Below, in pieces: positions 10,168-19,755 of a stretch of 64,000 nt of DNA (positions are counted from its first letter, which is position 1; every line of letters begins with the position of its first letter). The position numbers and the translations under genes were made by a program. This stretch comes from Oxalobacter vibrioformis (GTDB lineage: Bacteria; Pseudomonadota; Gammaproteobacteria; Burkholderiales; Burkholderiaceae_D), in NCBI RefSeq assembly GCF_027118995.1, contig NZ_CP098242.1, forward strand, positions 1,178,001 through 1,242,000, written 5' to 3'. The notes beneath the pieces were generated by a model. The model had not been told where the DNA came from and ran no database searches. It saw only the letters and a list, made by a program, of their open reading frames with translations.

Positions 10168-10620
10168 TTACACACCCCAGACATCACTGACCCGGACAAA
10201 CCCCGCCTGTCCATCCTGATGCGATATATGTATCCAGCCAGCCTGCACTGGCTTGACCACCTCCAGAATGACATTTTTTTTCGCCTGAAAAACAACCGGT
10301 GACGCGGTATCCGGTGATTCATGTATCCGCGCCAGATCCGTTTTTACCGCAATATACCGCTTTTGCCCCAGTGCCTTTGACTCAACCCATGCCATGTCCC
10401 CGGAAACATCACGTATCTTGGTCCAGCTTTCGTAAGTCAGCAACACTTCGAGCGGCATATGCGCAGGCGCAATAAAAAGCCTGATGCCATTATAGCTTGG
10501 CGCGTCGTACAAAACAGCAGGCTCATCACCAATCGCACCAAAATCAAAGGCATGCACACTGCCTGCTGAAAACATCAGTAACAAGCCCAGTGCAAGCCCT
10601 GATCTTATCAAACGCGTCAT
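10168..10620 (-). CDS. Secreted SH3-domain protein
   Basis: A 150-residue protein with a clear signal peptide (ALGLLLMFSAGSVHA, cleavage near residue 24). Two SH3b-like repeats follow (about 30-90 and 91-150), with the typical VLYDAPS...PLEVL and RIHESPDTASPVVFQAKKN patterns. It is therefore probably periplasmic and may bind peptidoglycan or protein partners, but no catalytic motif is present. Its start codon overlaps the secB stop as TAATG (10618-10622), so it is probably translated by coupling. Its function is unknown beyond the fold. Confidence 0.82.
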   Translation of the reverse strand: MTRLIRSGLALGLLLMFSAGSVHAFDFGAIGDEPAVLYDAPSYNGIRLFIAPAHMPLEVLLTYESWTKIRDVSGDMAWVESKALGQKRYIAVKTDLARIHESPDTASPVVFQAKKNVILEVVKPVQAGWIHISHQDGQAGFVRVSDVWGV

Positions 10621-11111
10621 TACTGCACTGGCGTTTCGCTGCCATTGGCGGCAACCTGCTGCGTTGCCTGTTCCTGCTGGACACGTTCACGGAAATAGGC
10701 TTCAAAATTGATTTCAACCAGGTGAACCGGCGGAAAACCAGAACGGAGCACAATATCAGCCACATTGGCGCGCAGGTACGGATAGACAATGCTTGCGCAG
10801 GTAATGTAAAGCACCTGATCAAGCGTCTCTTTTGGCAGGTTGCGCACCTCAAAGATACCAGCCTGCTTGGCTTCAATCAGGTAAGCCGTTTTGTCACCGA
10901 CCTTTGCTGTCAGGGTAACCGTGACGGTTGTTTCATACGTCGTTTCTGCCAGTGCTTCTACGCCGACATTGACCGTGATCTGCAAATCCGGCATTTTCTG
11001 TTCCAGAAAAATAGCCGGTGAATTGGGCTGTTCAAGTGAAAGATCTTTCAGGTAAATCGTCTGGAGCTGGAATATGGGTTGGGACGTTTCAGCAGTGGTT
11101 TCAGAAGACAT
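10620..11111 (-). CDS. secB: Protein-export chaperone SecB
   Basis: SecB keeps secretory precursors unfolded and delivers them to SecA. The protein has 163 residues, with the conserved core QPIFQLQTIYLKDLSLE near the N-terminus, then KAGIFEVRNL-type and CASIVYPYLRANVADI segments; the acidic peptide-binding surface is kept. It sits 29 bp downstream of grxC and overlaps the next gene by one base. The C-terminal tail is Gln/Ala-rich, as in other betaproteobacterial SecB proteins. Confidence 0.97.
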   Translation of the reverse strand: MSSETTAETSQPIFQLQTIYLKDLSLEQPNSPAIFLEQKMPDLQITVNVGVEALAETTYETTVTVTLTAKVGDKTAYLIEAKQAGIFEVRNLPKETLDQVLYITCASIVYPYLRANVADIVLRSGFPPVHLVEINFEAYFRERVQQEQATQQVAANGSETPVQ

Positions 11112-11140
11112 ATCAGTGGCTCCGGTTGGTTATAAATAAA

Positions 11141-11404
11141 TCAGGATTTTTTCAGCATGGGTTCAAGCAGTCCCTGCTTGTCAAGGGCGGCGAGGTCATC
11201 ATATCCACCGACATGCGTATCACCGATATATATCTGGGGAACCGTGCGCCGCCCGGTTTTTTCCATCATCTCATCGCGCAGGCGGTCGTCCCTGTCGATA
11301 TAGGTTTTCTCGATATGCGGCACACCCTTTAACTGCAGGAGCTTTTCAGCCATCGTGCAATAAGGGCACACTTCTTTTGTATACATCAGGATACGGGGAG
11401 CCAT
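11141..11404 (-). CDS. grxC: Glutaredoxin 3
   Basis: An 87-residue glutaredoxin with the dithiol active site CPYC at residues 13-16, the TVPQIYIG cis-Pro segment and the GGYDDL glutathione-binding motif. It reduces disulfides and glutathionylated proteins, using glutathione that gshA and gshB elsewhere in this window would supply. I start it at ATG 11404 (MAPRILMY), which has GGGA upstream, rather than at an in-frame ATG five codons earlier. The rhodanese gene ends 17 bp upstream. Confidence 0.96.
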   Translation of the reverse strand: MAPRILMYTKEVCPYCTMAEKLLQLKGVPHIEKTYIDRDDRLRDEMMEKTGRRTVPQIYIGDTHVGGYDDLAALDKQGLLEPMLKKS

Positions 11405-11421
11405 GGTGATTTCCCACAAGA

Positions 11422-11823
11422 TTATTGCGTGACCGGCAAACTGTTGGTTTTCCAGCCAGTCATACCGCCATCCAGGCTGAAGACCTGGGTAAACCCGGCT
11501 TTTCTCAACAGATCAGCTGCCGTTCGTGAGCGCTTGCCATCTTCACAGACCACAATAACCGGCTGTGATTTAAGCTTCTCAATACGGGGCATACGCTCCT
11601 CAAGGGAGTCATAAGGCACATGAATGGCATTCAGGAGGTGCCCGGCCTTGTACTCTTTCTGGTCGCGGATATCAATAATAGCCGCCTTGCCCTTATTGAT
11701 CATGGTGGTGGCCACGGTATGGCTGATACGGGCGCCGCGGCGGATCCTTGGCCACAGCAACGCGCCGATGCAATACACAATGACACAAATTAAAAAAACA
11801 TTATCCCAAATAAAATTCAGCAT
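11422..11823 (-). CDS. Membrane-anchored rhodanese-like protein
   Basis: A 133-residue protein with an N-terminal membrane helix (about residues 4-25) and a single rhodanese domain facing the cytosol or periplasm. The catalytic Cys is C93 in VVCEDGKRSR. It belongs to the YibN-type group commonly encoded just before grxC and secB. Sulfur transfer is the family activity; the physiological acceptor is unknown. I start it at ATG 11823 (MLNFIWDN), since a start six codons upstream would add residues absent from relatives. The divergent gpmA begins 92 bp away. Confidence 0.9.
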   Translation of the reverse strand: MLNFIWDNVFLICVIVYCIGALLWPRIRRGARISHTVATTMINKGKAAIIDIRDQKEYKAGHLLNAIHVPYDSLEERMPRIEKLKSQPVIVVCEDGKRSRTAADLLRKAGFTQVFSLDGGMTGWKTNSLPVTQ

Positions 11824-11914
11824 ATTTCCTGCCTGGATCATCGATTACAAAACCGATACATTATAGAATAGAAACAAGCAGGACATTCGTGATACTTAAT
11901 TTTCCTATTCGACT

Positions 11915-12613
11915 ATGTATAAAATTGTATTCATGCGACACGGGCAATCGGCCTGGAACTTTGAAAACCGCTTCACCGGCTGGACGGATGTCGACCTGAC
12001 CGAGCAGGGCCGGGCAGAGGCCAAAACAGCCGGCAGCATTTTGCGAAAGGCCGGCTTTGAATTCGATCTTGCCTATACCTCCGTTCTCAAGCGGGCAATC
12101 CGGACACTTCTGATTGCGCTGGATGAAATGGATTGCATGTGGTTGCCCGTATCCTGCCAGTGGCGCTTGAACGAAAGGCATTACGGCGCTTTGCAGGGAT
12201 TAAACAAGGCCGAAACGGCTGACAAATACGGTTCAGAGCAGGTTCACGTCTGGAGAAGGAGTTACACCACGCCACCGCCTGCTCTCAACCCGGATGATCC
12301 CCGTACATCCTACGCTGCCCCGGCATATCGCACACTCAGCCGCGATGAAATACCATTGACTGAAAGCCTGAAAGATACCGTTGCCCGTGTCATGCCGTTA
12401 TGGAATGATGTCATCGCACCACAGGTTCGCGAAGGCAAGCGTATCCTGATGTCAGCGCACGGTAACAGCCTGCGGGCACTTTTCAAGGAGCTGGATAATA
12501 TCAGCGATGATGATATTGTCGGACTCAATATTCCCACGGGACAACCTATTGTCTACGAGCTGGATGCCAACCTGAAACCTATCCGGAATTACTATCTGGA
12601 TGTGAATACCTGA
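11915..12613 (+). CDS. gpmA: 2,3-bisphosphoglycerate-dependent phosphoglycerate mutase
   Basis: GpmA interconverts 2- and 3-phosphoglycerate in glycolysis and gluconeogenesis. The 232-residue protein starts [15 protein letters not shown], with the phosphorylated His at residue 9 in the RHG motif. It also carries [11 protein letters not shown] and, near the C-terminus, the second catalytic His in [10 protein letters not shown]. It heads a plus-strand group with envC, ctpA and moeB, an arrangement common in Betaproteobacteria. An 82-bp gap follows, without a clear terminator. Confidence 0.97.
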   Translation: MYKIVFMRHGQSAWNFENRFTGWTDVDLTEQGRAEAKTAGSILRKAGFEFDLAYTSVLKRAIRTLLIALDEMDCMWLPVSCQWRLNERHYGALQGLNKAETADKYGSEQVHVWRRSYTTPPPALNPDDPRTSYAAPAYRTLSRDEIPLTESLKDTVARVMPLWNDVIAPQVREGKRILMSAHGNSLRALFKELDNISDDDIVGLNIPTGQPIVYELDANLKPIRNYYLDVNT

Positions 12614-12695
12614 TTTTTTCAAAAGAGGAAAAAACGATTATTGCAGCAAAACGACTTATACCGATTGGCCTGTCATAGGGTGATGTGAAATACCG

Positions 12696-14159
12696 ATGAA
12701 TGTTTTCCGCATCATGTTTCCTTTTTCTATGCCTGTAAAAAAAGAAATCGGCTGTCATGTTTTTCTTCTCGCGCTGACCGTTTTCCTGTCAGCTGTACTG
12801 ACTGCACCCTATACAGCAGCACAAACCTCAAAAAAGACAGCAACCACGCAAAACAGCAAAACAAAAACACCGGCAAAATCCGGTAGCACCAGCACAAAAA
12901 AAACCACCGCGAAGCCTGCCACAAAAACAGCCGCTTCCTCAAAAAAACCAGCAAAAGCGGCCACCAAATCCCCGGCAAAAGCGAGCGACACAAAGCAAAA
13001 GCAGGTGGCAGAAACCGAACGGGGAAAAGTCCGCCAGCAATTGACCCATCTGAAAAAAGAAATCGGCAAAACCGAAACCGAAAAAGGCAAGGCCGCAGAC
13101 ACACTGGCAAAATCTGAAGAAGCCATCAAAAGCACCAACCGCACCATCCAGGAACTCGAGCAGAAACACGCATCAACAGAAAACCGTCTTGGTCAGTTAA
13201 CGTCCGAGCAATCCCAACTCGAAAAAACCGTCGCCCAGCAACAGGACCAGCTCGCGAAACTGTTGCAGGAACAATACATTTCCGGCAATGAAGACCGCAT
13301 GAAGCTGCTCTTATCCGGCGACAACCCCAACCGGATCAATCGCGAACTGCAGTACATGACCTATATTTCCGAAGCCCAGGCAAAACTCACCATCGCCCTT
13401 CGCGCCAATCTGAAAACCGTCGACGGCAAGCGGCAGCAGACCGAATCAACCAAACAGGAACTGGAAAAAATCGCGCAGCAAAAACAGACACAAAAACAAA
13501 AGCTCGAAAAAGAAAAAGCCGAGCGCGCAGTGCTTTTAGCGCAGCTTTCTTCCAAACTGAAAGAACAGCAAAAACAGGCAGAACGACTGGCGCAGGATGA
13601 AAAACGGCTTTCCTCCCTGGTCGATAATCTGGCCAGGAAAATTGAAGAACAGCGCAAAGCTGCGGCAGCAAGAAAAGCTGCTGCAGCAAAAAAACAGGCC
13701 GCCAAAAAAGGGCAGAAACCTCAAAAAGTCGAGGCCGTTGCGGATGCCGAGTCTGCAAAAAGCTCCTTTGCCCAGCAGCGTGGCCGCATGAAACTGCCGG
13801 TGAGGGGAACCATCACGGCCCATTACGGATCAAAACGGGCCGATGGGCCCAGTTGGAAAGGCATTTTCATCCAAAGCGGTCATGGCGCGGATATCCGGAG
13901 TGTTGCCAATGGCGAAGTCGTCTTCGCTGACTGGCTGCGCGGCTTTGGCAACCTGATTATTGTCGACCATGGCGCACAATACATGACAATTTATGCCAAT
14001 GCGCAAACCCTGCGCAAAAAGGTTGGCGACAATGTGAAAGGCGGCGATGTTATAGCCAATGTCGGCAATAGCAGCGATAATACGCAAACCGGTTTATACT
14101 TCGAGATGCGCCATAACGGGCGTGCATTCAACCCGATGGACTGGGTAACTACTAGGTGA
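12696..14159 (+). CDS. envC: EnvC-like murein hydrolase activator with degenerate LytM domain
   Basis: A 487-residue exported protein with a signal segment near residues 20-45, a Lys/Ala/Thr-rich low-complexity stretch (about 46-105), long coiled coils (about 105-340) and a C-terminal LytM/peptidase M23 domain (about 365-487). The domain has HYGSKRADGPSWKG where an active enzyme has its first metal ligands, so the zinc site looks incomplete, as in EnvC. Such proteins activate septal amidases during cell separation. It ends 3 bp before ctpA, so the two are probably co-transcribed. The low-complexity stretch is longer than I expect for the family. Confidence 0.9.
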   Translation: MNVFRIMFPFSMPVKKEIGCHVFLLALTVFLSAVLTAPYTAAQTSKKTATTQNSKTKTPAKSGSTSTKKTTAKPATKTAASSKKPAKAATKSPAKASDTKQKQVAETERGKVRQQLTHLKKEIGKTETEKGKAADTLAKSEEAIKSTNRTIQELEQKHASTENRLGQLTSEQSQLEKTVAQQQDQLAKLLQEQYISGNEDRMKLLLSGDNPNRINRELQYMTYISEAQAKLTIALRANLKTVDGKRQQTESTKQELEKIAQQKQTQKQKLEKEKAERAVLLAQLSSKLKEQQKQAERLAQDEKRLSSLVDNLARKIEEQRKAAAARKAAAAKKQAAKKGQKPQKVEAVADAESAKSSFAQQRGRMKLPVRGTITAHYGSKRADGPSWKGIFIQSGHGADIRSVANGEVVFADWLRGFGNLIIVDHGAQYMTIYANAQTLRKKVGDNVKGGDVIANVGNSSDNTQTGLYFEMRHNGRAFNPMDWVTTR

Positions 14160-14162
14160 TAT

Positions 14163-15620
14163 ATGAGCGGAAAACTTCGCAATTTTATACTGATAGGGCT
14201 GGGCATGCTGGCAGGTATCGCTGCTTCCATGCAGTTTTCTGCAATGGCACAAAAGCAGACTGCCCCGCTTCCCCTGGACGAGCTAAGGCAACTGGCTGAT
14301 GTTTTCGGACTGATCAAGTCCGACTACGTTGAGCCTGTAGACGATAAAAAACTGCTGACGGAAGCAATTTCCGGCATGGTTGCCTCGCTGGACCCGCACT
14401 CGGCCTATCTGGACAAAAAAGCGCTGAAAGAGCTGCGCGAAGGCACACAGGGACGCTTTGGCGGGCTGGGAATTGAAGTGGGAACCGAAGATGGTTTCAT
14501 CAAGGTGATCTCTCCCATTGAAGATACGCCTGCCTATCGCACCGGCATCAAGCCTGGTGATTTGATCACCCGTTTGGATGGTGTCTCCGTCAAGGATATG
14601 ACACTGGATGAAGCCGTCAAAAAAATGCGCGGCGAGCCAAACACCAAAATCGTGCTCACCATCGTGCGAAAAAATGAAAACAAACCGCTGGTGATGACGA
14701 TTGTCCGCGAAGAAATCCGCGTCCAGAGCGTCAAATCCAAAATGATTGAGCCTGGCTATGCCTGGCTCAGGGTCGCCCAGTTCCAGGAACCGACAGTGGA
14801 TGACCTCGTCAAGAAAATCAACGCGATCTATGCCCAAACTCCCAATATCAAGGGGCTGGTTCTGGATCTGCGCAATGATCCAGGCGGTATTTTGCCGGGT
14901 GCTATCGGGGTGGCATCCATCTTCCTGCCAAAGGATGTGGTTATCGTTTCAACAAACGGTCAGCTGCCGGAATCCAAGGCAACCTTTTATGCCCGCCCTG
15001 AATTTTATGCCGGCCGTCACCTGAATGACCCGCTGTCCAAACTGCCGCCCCAGATCAAGACGGTACCCATCGTTGTCCTGGTCAATATCGGCTCAGCGTC
15101 CGCCTCTGAAATCGTGGCTGGCGCCCTGCAGGATCACAAGCGCGCCACTATTTTGGGAACACAGACATTCGGCAAGGGATCGGTTCAGACCGTTCGCCAG
15201 ATTTCACCGGATACCGCAGTCAAACTGACAACCGCACGCTATTACACGCCGAATGGCCGCTCCATCCAGGCCAAAGGCATTGTTCCTGACCTGATGGTGG
15301 ATGAGACGCCGGAAGGCGATGGCTACAACAGCCTGCGTCTGCGTGAAGCGGATCTGCTGAAACATCTTTCCAATGATCCTGCCCAAAATGAGGATGAGGC
15401 CCAGCGGATCAACGAAGAAGAAGAACAGAAGCTTTTAAGCAACACCAAGAAATACAAGCCGCTTGAATATGGCAGCAAGGACGACTTCCAACTGACGCAG
15501 GCACTGAATCACCTGAAAGGACAACCCGTCAAAATCTCGAAAACCAAAGTCGAAGAAAAGAAAAACGGGGCTGATGCTGAAAAAACAGAAACAGAGTCCA
15601 ATCTGAAAAACAAGCAGTAA
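14163..15620 (+). CDS. ctpA: Carboxy-terminal processing protease (S41, PDZ)
   Basis: A 485-residue periplasmic serine protease with an N-terminal signal or anchor helix and a PDZ domain at about 95-175 (FGGLGIEVG...IKPGDLITRLDG). The S41 catalytic domain has the Ser near 310 in GSASASEIVAGAL and the Lys near 335 in FGKGSVQT. CtpA trims C-termini of envelope proteins and controls murein hydrolases, which fits its position 3 bp after envC. The Glu/Lys-rich tail (about 415-485) is charged and probably disordered. It ends 9 bp before moeB. Confidence 0.95.
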   Translation: MSGKLRNFILIGLGMLAGIAASMQFSAMAQKQTAPLPLDELRQLADVFGLIKSDYVEPVDDKKLLTEAISGMVASLDPHSAYLDKKALKELREGTQGRFGGLGIEVGTEDGFIKVISPIEDTPAYRTGIKPGDLITRLDGVSVKDMTLDEAVKKMRGEPNTKIVLTIVRKNENKPLVMTIVREEIRVQSVKSKMIEPGYAWLRVAQFQEPTVDDLVKKINAIYAQTPNIKGLVLDLRNDPGGILPGAIGVASIFLPKDVVIVSTNGQLPESKATFYARPEFYAGRHLNDPLSKLPPQIKTVPIVVLVNIGSASASEIVAGALQDHKRATILGTQTFGKGSVQTVRQISPDTAVKLTTARYYTPNGRSIQAKGIVPDLMVDETPEGDGYNSLRLREADLLKHLSNDPAQNEDEAQRINEEEEQKLLSNTKKYKPLEYGSKDDFQLTQALNHLKGQPVKISKTKVEEKKNGADAEKTETESNLKNKQ

Positions 15621-15629
15621 TCTGCGGGA

Positions 15630-16409
15630 ATGAACACGCGCCAATCCGAACGTTACTCCCGCCATATCCTGCTGAAAGAACTGGGCATGGATGGCCAGGA
15701 AAAAATCCTGGCTGCCCATGCCCTTGTCATTGGCGCAGGCGGCCTGGGATCACCTGCCTGCTATTACCTGGCTTCCGCTGGAATCGGGAAAATCACGCTC
15801 GTGGATGACGACACAGTAGACTTGTCCAATCTGCAACGGCAAATCCTGCATACAACCGATCGTATCGGCCAGCCGAAAGCCGTTTCCGGAAAAACCACGC
15901 TGTCGAAAATCAATCCGGATATCGACATTATTGCGTTAAATGAGCGGCCGGATGAATTCCGCCTGCATGAACTTGCCGAAAGCGCATCGGTTGTTCTGGA
16001 CTGCACTGATAACTTTGCCAGTCGCCACATCATCAACCGGGTTTGCGTTGCCAGCCGTCGGCCACTGGTATCCGGCGCGGCACTGCAGTTTGACGGACAG
16101 GTATCGGTCTATGATATGCGCGCAAACGATGCGCCATGCTACTCCTGCCTGTTTTCAGCCGACCAGCCGTTTGAAGACAGAAAGGCGGCACAATTCGGCG
16201 TCTTTGCTCCTGTTGTCGGCATCATCGGCACCATACAGGCTGCAGAAGCCTTGAAACTCGTGGCCGGCATTGGCAAATCACTGGCTGGTTCACTGCTGAT
16301 TCTTGATGGACTGACCATGTCGTGGACCCGGATACAGCTTGACCGCAATCCGGATTGTCCTGTCTGCGGCAAACACCAGGCCCGCGCCATAAATCACGAA
16401 GCGCCATAA
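15630..16409 (+). CDS. moeB: MoeB/ThiF family adenylyltransferase
   Basis: A 259-residue E1-like enzyme that adenylates the C-terminal Gly of a small sulfur-carrier protein (MoaD or ThiS). It has the nucleotide motif GAGGLGSP near residue 32, [13 protein letters not shown], and zinc-binding CYSC (about 169-172) and CPVC (about 242-245) pairs. MoeB, for molybdopterin synthase, is the usual call for this length and these motifs, but ThiF or HesA roles cannot be excluded. Its last 16 bp overlap the 3' end of the convergent pyrE gene. Confidence 0.9.
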   Translation: MNTRQSERYSRHILLKELGMDGQEKILAAHALVIGAGGLGSPACYYLASAGIGKITLVDDDTVDLSNLQRQILHTTDRIGQPKAVSGKTTLSKINPDIDIIALNERPDEFRLHELAESASVVLDCTDNFASRHIINRVCVASRRPLVSGAALQFDGQVSVYDMRANDAPCYSCLFSADQPFEDRKAAQFGVFAPVVGIIGTIQAAEALKLVAGIGKSLAGSLLILDGLTMSWTRIQLDRNPDCPVCGKHQARAINHEAP

Positions 16410-17071
16410 CGAGCGCGATAGGCATTGACCGCATCACGGTACTGCGACAGGGAGGAATCAACCCCATCCTGCGAAAGATAGGTCATCAGGTCATCAAGGC
16501 TGGCAATCGACAACACCGGCATGTGGTAGGCATTCTGCACTTCCTGAACAGCTGAGAATTCGGACAGCGCATCATCCTTGCCTGAACGCTCCATGCGATC
16601 CAGCGCAATCAGTACCGCAGCAGGGGTCGCACCAGCGGCCCGGATAATCCCGACAGATTCATTGACAGACGTCCCGGCGGAAATCACATCATCAACAATG
16701 ACAACCCGCCCGGCCATTGGCGCGCCAACCAGGGTTCCTCCCTCTCCATGATCCTTGGCTTCCTTGCGGTTATAGGCAAAAGGCGCATTGCGCCCCCGGT
16801 TTGACAATGCGACTGCTACCGCAGCAACCAGTGGAATCCCTTTGTAAGCCGGACCATACAGCATATCGAACGCAATGCCGGAATCCAGGAGCGTCTGCGC
16901 ATAAAAATCCGCCAGCCTGCCAAGTGAGGCACCATCATTGAACAATCCGGCATTAAAAAAGTAAGGGGATGTGCGCCCGGCCTTGGTAATAAATTCACCA
17001 AAACGCAACACCCCGGAATCAACGGAAAACTGGATAAAATCCTGTCGCAAATTACTCACTATCGGCCTCAC
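16394..17071 (-). CDS. pyrE: Orotate phosphoribosyltransferase
   Basis: PyrE joins orotate and PRPP to give orotidine 5'-phosphate in pyrimidine synthesis. The 225-residue protein has the PRPP-binding signature [13 protein letters not shown], the [13 protein letters not shown] flexible loop and the [20 protein letters not shown]-terminal region. It begins at ATG 17071. Its 3' end overlaps moeB tail to tail by 16 bp, so the two stop codons lie inside each other's gene. Confidence 0.96.
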   Translation of the reverse strand: MRPIVSNLRQDFIQFSVDSGVLRFGEFITKAGRTSPYFFNAGLFNDGASLGRLADFYAQTLLDSGIAFDMLYGPAYKGIPLVAAVAVALSNRGRNAPFAYNRKEAKDHGEGGTLVGAPMAGRVVIVDDVISAGTSVNESVGIIRAAGATPAAVLIALDRMERSGKDDALSEFSAVQEVQNAYHMPVLSIASLDDLMTYLSQDGVDSSLSQYRDAVNAYRARYGAS

Positions 17072-17172
17072 TCACAGCAAAAAATCAAAAAAACACTCCA
17101 TTGTAGCGCGTGAAAAACAATTGGGAAAAGCGTTGTGCCTTACAGAAAGCAGACAGCTCCTGTTGCAATAAA

Positions 17173-17197
17173 AAAGGGAAGAAAGCCTCTTCCCTTT
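17173..17197 (-). terminator. Rho-independent terminator of trpB
   Basis: AAAGGGAAGA and TCTTCCCTTT form a 10-bp stem around a 5-nt loop. On the minus strand it is followed by six T residues, 20 bp past the trpB stop codon. Confidence 0.85.
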
Positions 17198-17217
17198 GAT
17201 ATCACGACACATGGAAC

Positions 17218-18417
17218 TTACAGATTAAGATAATCGGCAACAAAATCCGCATCCTTGTCCCCTCTGCCCGAGAGATTGACCAGGATCGTCTTGTCCTTGC
17301 CCAACTCCTTTGCCGCCCGCATGGCATAGGCCACGGCATGCGCACTTTCCAGTGCAGGAATAATCCCCTCCACACGAGATAACGTAATAAAGGCATCCAG
17401 GCATTCCTGGTCTGTTGCCGACTCATACTGCACCCGCCCCATGTCCTTGAGATAACAGTGCTGGGGGCCAACACCCGGATAGTCCAGACCGGATGCAATC
17501 GAGTAAACCGGCAATGTATTGCCATCCTTGTCCTGCAGGGCATAGCATTTATAACCATGCAGCGTGCCCTTGGTGCCCAGTGTCATGGTTGCGGCATTGT
17601 CCGGTGTATCCAGCCCTTTTCCGGCCGGCTCCACACCCACCAACCTCACCGATTCATCCGGCAGAAATTCCGTGAACATCCCAATCGAATTTGAGCCGCC
17701 CCCCACGCAGGCCACTATCATATCCGGCAGTTTTTTTTCGCGTGCCAGAAATTGCTCACGCGACTCCTTGCCGATAATCATCTGAAAATCGCGCACCATT
17801 TTCGGGAACGGGTGCGGTCCAACCGCAGAGCCAATCGCGTACAGAAAATTATCCGGGTCCTTGACATACTCATCAAAGGCGCTGTCGACCGCATCCTTCA
17901 GCGTCTGGGTACCGCGGGTAACCGGAATCAGTGTCGCGCCCAGGATTTTCATCTTGGTGACATTCGGGTGTTCTTTTTCAATATCAATGACGCCCATATG
18001 AATTTCACAGGGAAGCCCTACCAACGCACAGGCGGTTGCCATCGCAACGCCATGCTGCCCGGCCCCGGTTTCTGCAATCACCTTGGTCTTTCCCATAAAC
18101 TTGGCCAGCAGCGCCTGTCCCAGGCAGTGATTGATCTTGTGCGCACCGGTATGATTCAGGTCTTCCCGTTTGATGAAAATACGGGCACCGCCCTGGCGTT
18201 CTGTCAGTTTTTTCGCAAAATAAATCGGGCTGGGGCGACCAACGTAATGGGTATACAGTTCCTGCAACTCATCCTGGAACGCCCTTGTCTGCCTGACAGT
18301 TTCATAGGCATCACTGATCTTGTCCATGGCAACTTTTAACTCAGGCGGAATGATCTGCCCGCCATACTCACCAAAATACCCGGCCTTATCCGGCATTTCC
18401 CCAAACTGTTGCGACAT
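17218..18417 (-). CDS. trpB: Tryptophan synthase beta subunit (orphan)
   Basis: TrpB condenses indole with serine, using PLP. The 399-residue protein has the PLP lysine at K94 in HTGAHKINH, the catalytic Glu at about 117 in AETGAGQHG, the phosphate-binding GGGSNS loop and [15 protein letters not shown] 18417 is preferred because GAAGGA lies 6-11 bp upstream; the upstream TTG (18432) would swallow that site. No trpA, trpF or other trp gene is adjacent: pyrE and ampG flank it. A possible promoter (TTCGAC, 18 bp, TATGAT) lies at 18461-18490 and a terminator at 17173-17197, so it looks monocistronic. Confidence 0.94.
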   Translation of the reverse strand: MSQQFGEMPDKAGYFGEYGGQIIPPELKVAMDKISDAYETVRQTRAFQDELQELYTHYVGRPSPIYFAKKLTERQGGARIFIKREDLNHTGAHKINHCLGQALLAKFMGKTKVIAETGAGQHGVAMATACALVGLPCEIHMGVIDIEKEHPNVTKMKILGATLIPVTRGTQTLKDAVDSAFDEYVKDPDNFLYAIGSAVGPHPFPKMVRDFQMIIGKESREQFLAREKKLPDMIVACVGGGSNSIGMFTEFLPDESVRLVGVEPAGKGLDTPDNAATMTLGTKGTLHGYKCYALQDKDGNTLPVYSIASGLDYPGVGPQHCYLKDMGRVQYESATDQECLDAFITLSRVEGIIPALESAHAVAYAMRAAKELGKDKTILVNLSGRGDKDADFVADYLNL

Positions 18418-18460
18418 ACTTGTTTCCTTCAATTATTTTTAATCATCCAAACAGGCAAAA

Positions 18461-18490
18461 ATCATAACTCCGATACGCTGTAATGTCGAA
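18461..18490 (-). promoter_or_regulatory. Possible trpB promoter
   Basis: On the minus strand TTCGAC and TATGAT are separated by 18 bp, ending 44 bp before the trpB ATG and just after the ampG stop codon. The -35 match is moderate. Confidence 0.4.
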
Positions 18491-18516
18491 TATCCTGCCC
18501 GCATTTTTCGTGTTTT

Positions 18517-19755
18517 TTATTTGTTACCGTTCCAGGGCGCGATTTTGGGGAGCATCATCATGCCCGGCAATGCCAGGACGAAACAGATATTGAAAAACAT
18601 GAACCAGCCTGTCTGATCCACGATAAAGCCCGCGGATGCGTTGATAAACGTGCGGGGAATCGCCGCCAGAGACGTAAAAAGCGCGTACTGCGTGGCACTG
18701 TACCGCTTGTCCGTGGTTCTGGCGATATAGGCAACAAAGGCCGCCGTTCCCAGCCCGACCCCCAGGGCTTCAAAACCAATCACAAAGGCAAGGATATAGG
18801 GATTTGCGCCCTGTGATGCTATCCATGAGAATCCCAGAATGGACACCGCCTGCACCACCCCATACAACCACAGTGCCCGGTTGATGCCCAGGCGGATCAT
18901 CCAGATCCCCCCCAGCATGCCGCCGATCAGGCTCGCCCAGAAACCGGTCGTTTTCGCAATGGCGCCAATCTGGGTCATGCTAAATCCCAGGTCCAGATAA
19001 AACTTAGTTGCCAATGCCGTAGCCAGGCTGTCCCCCAGCTTGTACAGAAAAATAAAACTCAGGATAAAAAAAGCATTCTTCCAGCCCGCACGGGTAACAA
19101 ACTCCCTGAAAGGCAAAACAACCGCTTCCCGCAGATTGGCAGGAGGTACGCCATATATTTCGGGTTCCCTGATCAGAAGTGAGCAGATAAATCCTGGAAT
19201 CATGAAAGCGGCTGTTATCCAGAAGACCCATTGCCAGCTCATCATGTCCGCTAAAATCAGGGAGAGTGCCCCAGGAACCATGCCCGCAACCCGATAGGCA
19301 TTCACATGAATGGCACTGCCCAATCCCTGTTCATTATCCGGCAGCAATTCCCGCCGGTAGGCATCCAGTGCGATATCCTGGCTCGAAGACAGGAAAGCAA
19401 CAAATGTGCACAAGAGGCCAATCAGCAAAAGATGCTTCATCGGATCAAGCATGCCCATCATGCCGATGGAAAAGAAAAGGCCAAGCTGGGTAATTGCCAT
19501 CCAGCCGCGCCGGCGCCCCATCTTTCCAAGGCTGAAGCGGTCCATCAGCGGCGCCCAGATAAATTTCCAGGTATAGGGGAACATCACCAGCGCAAAAAGG
19601 CCCAGTGATTTGACATTGAGTCCCGACTTGGCAAGCCAGGCCTGAAGCAGGTTAAGCAGGATAAAAAGCGGCAGTCCGGATGAAAAACCGATAAAAACGC
19701 AAATCAGCATGCGCTGGTGAAACGCACTGAAGAATTTGCGCTCAGGCGTTGTCAT
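18517..19755 (-). CDS. ampG: AmpG-type MFS muropeptide transporter
   Basis: A 412-residue integral membrane protein with about 12 hydrophobic segments and the AmpG signature region GFSSGLPLFILLNLLQAWL at the N-terminus. It also has FIWAPLMDRFSLGKMGRRRGWM and FLSSSQDIALDAYRRELL. AmpG imports anhydro-muropeptides for cell-wall recycling and indirectly affects beta-lactamase induction. Its ATG overlaps the metW stop by 4 bp (ATGA at 19752-19755). It is thus coupled to metX-metW despite the unrelated role. Confidence 0.93.
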   Translation of the reverse strand: MTTPERKFFSAFHQRMLICVFIGFSSGLPLFILLNLLQAWLAKSGLNVKSLGLFALVMFPYTWKFIWAPLMDRFSLGKMGRRRGWMAITQLGLFFSIGMMGMLDPMKHLLLIGLLCTFVAFLSSSQDIALDAYRRELLPDNEQGLGSAIHVNAYRVAGMVPGALSLILADMMSWQWVFWITAAFMIPGFICSLLIREPEIYGVPPANLREAVVLPFREFVTRAGWKNAFFILSFIFLYKLGDSLATALATKFYLDLGFSMTQIGAIAKTTGFWASLIGGMLGGIWMIRLGINRALWLYGVVQAVSILGFSWIASQGANPYILAFVIGFEALGVGLGTAAFVAYIARTTDKRYSATQYALFTSLAAIPRTFINASAGFIVDQTGWFMFFNICFVLALPGMMMLPKIAPWNGNK

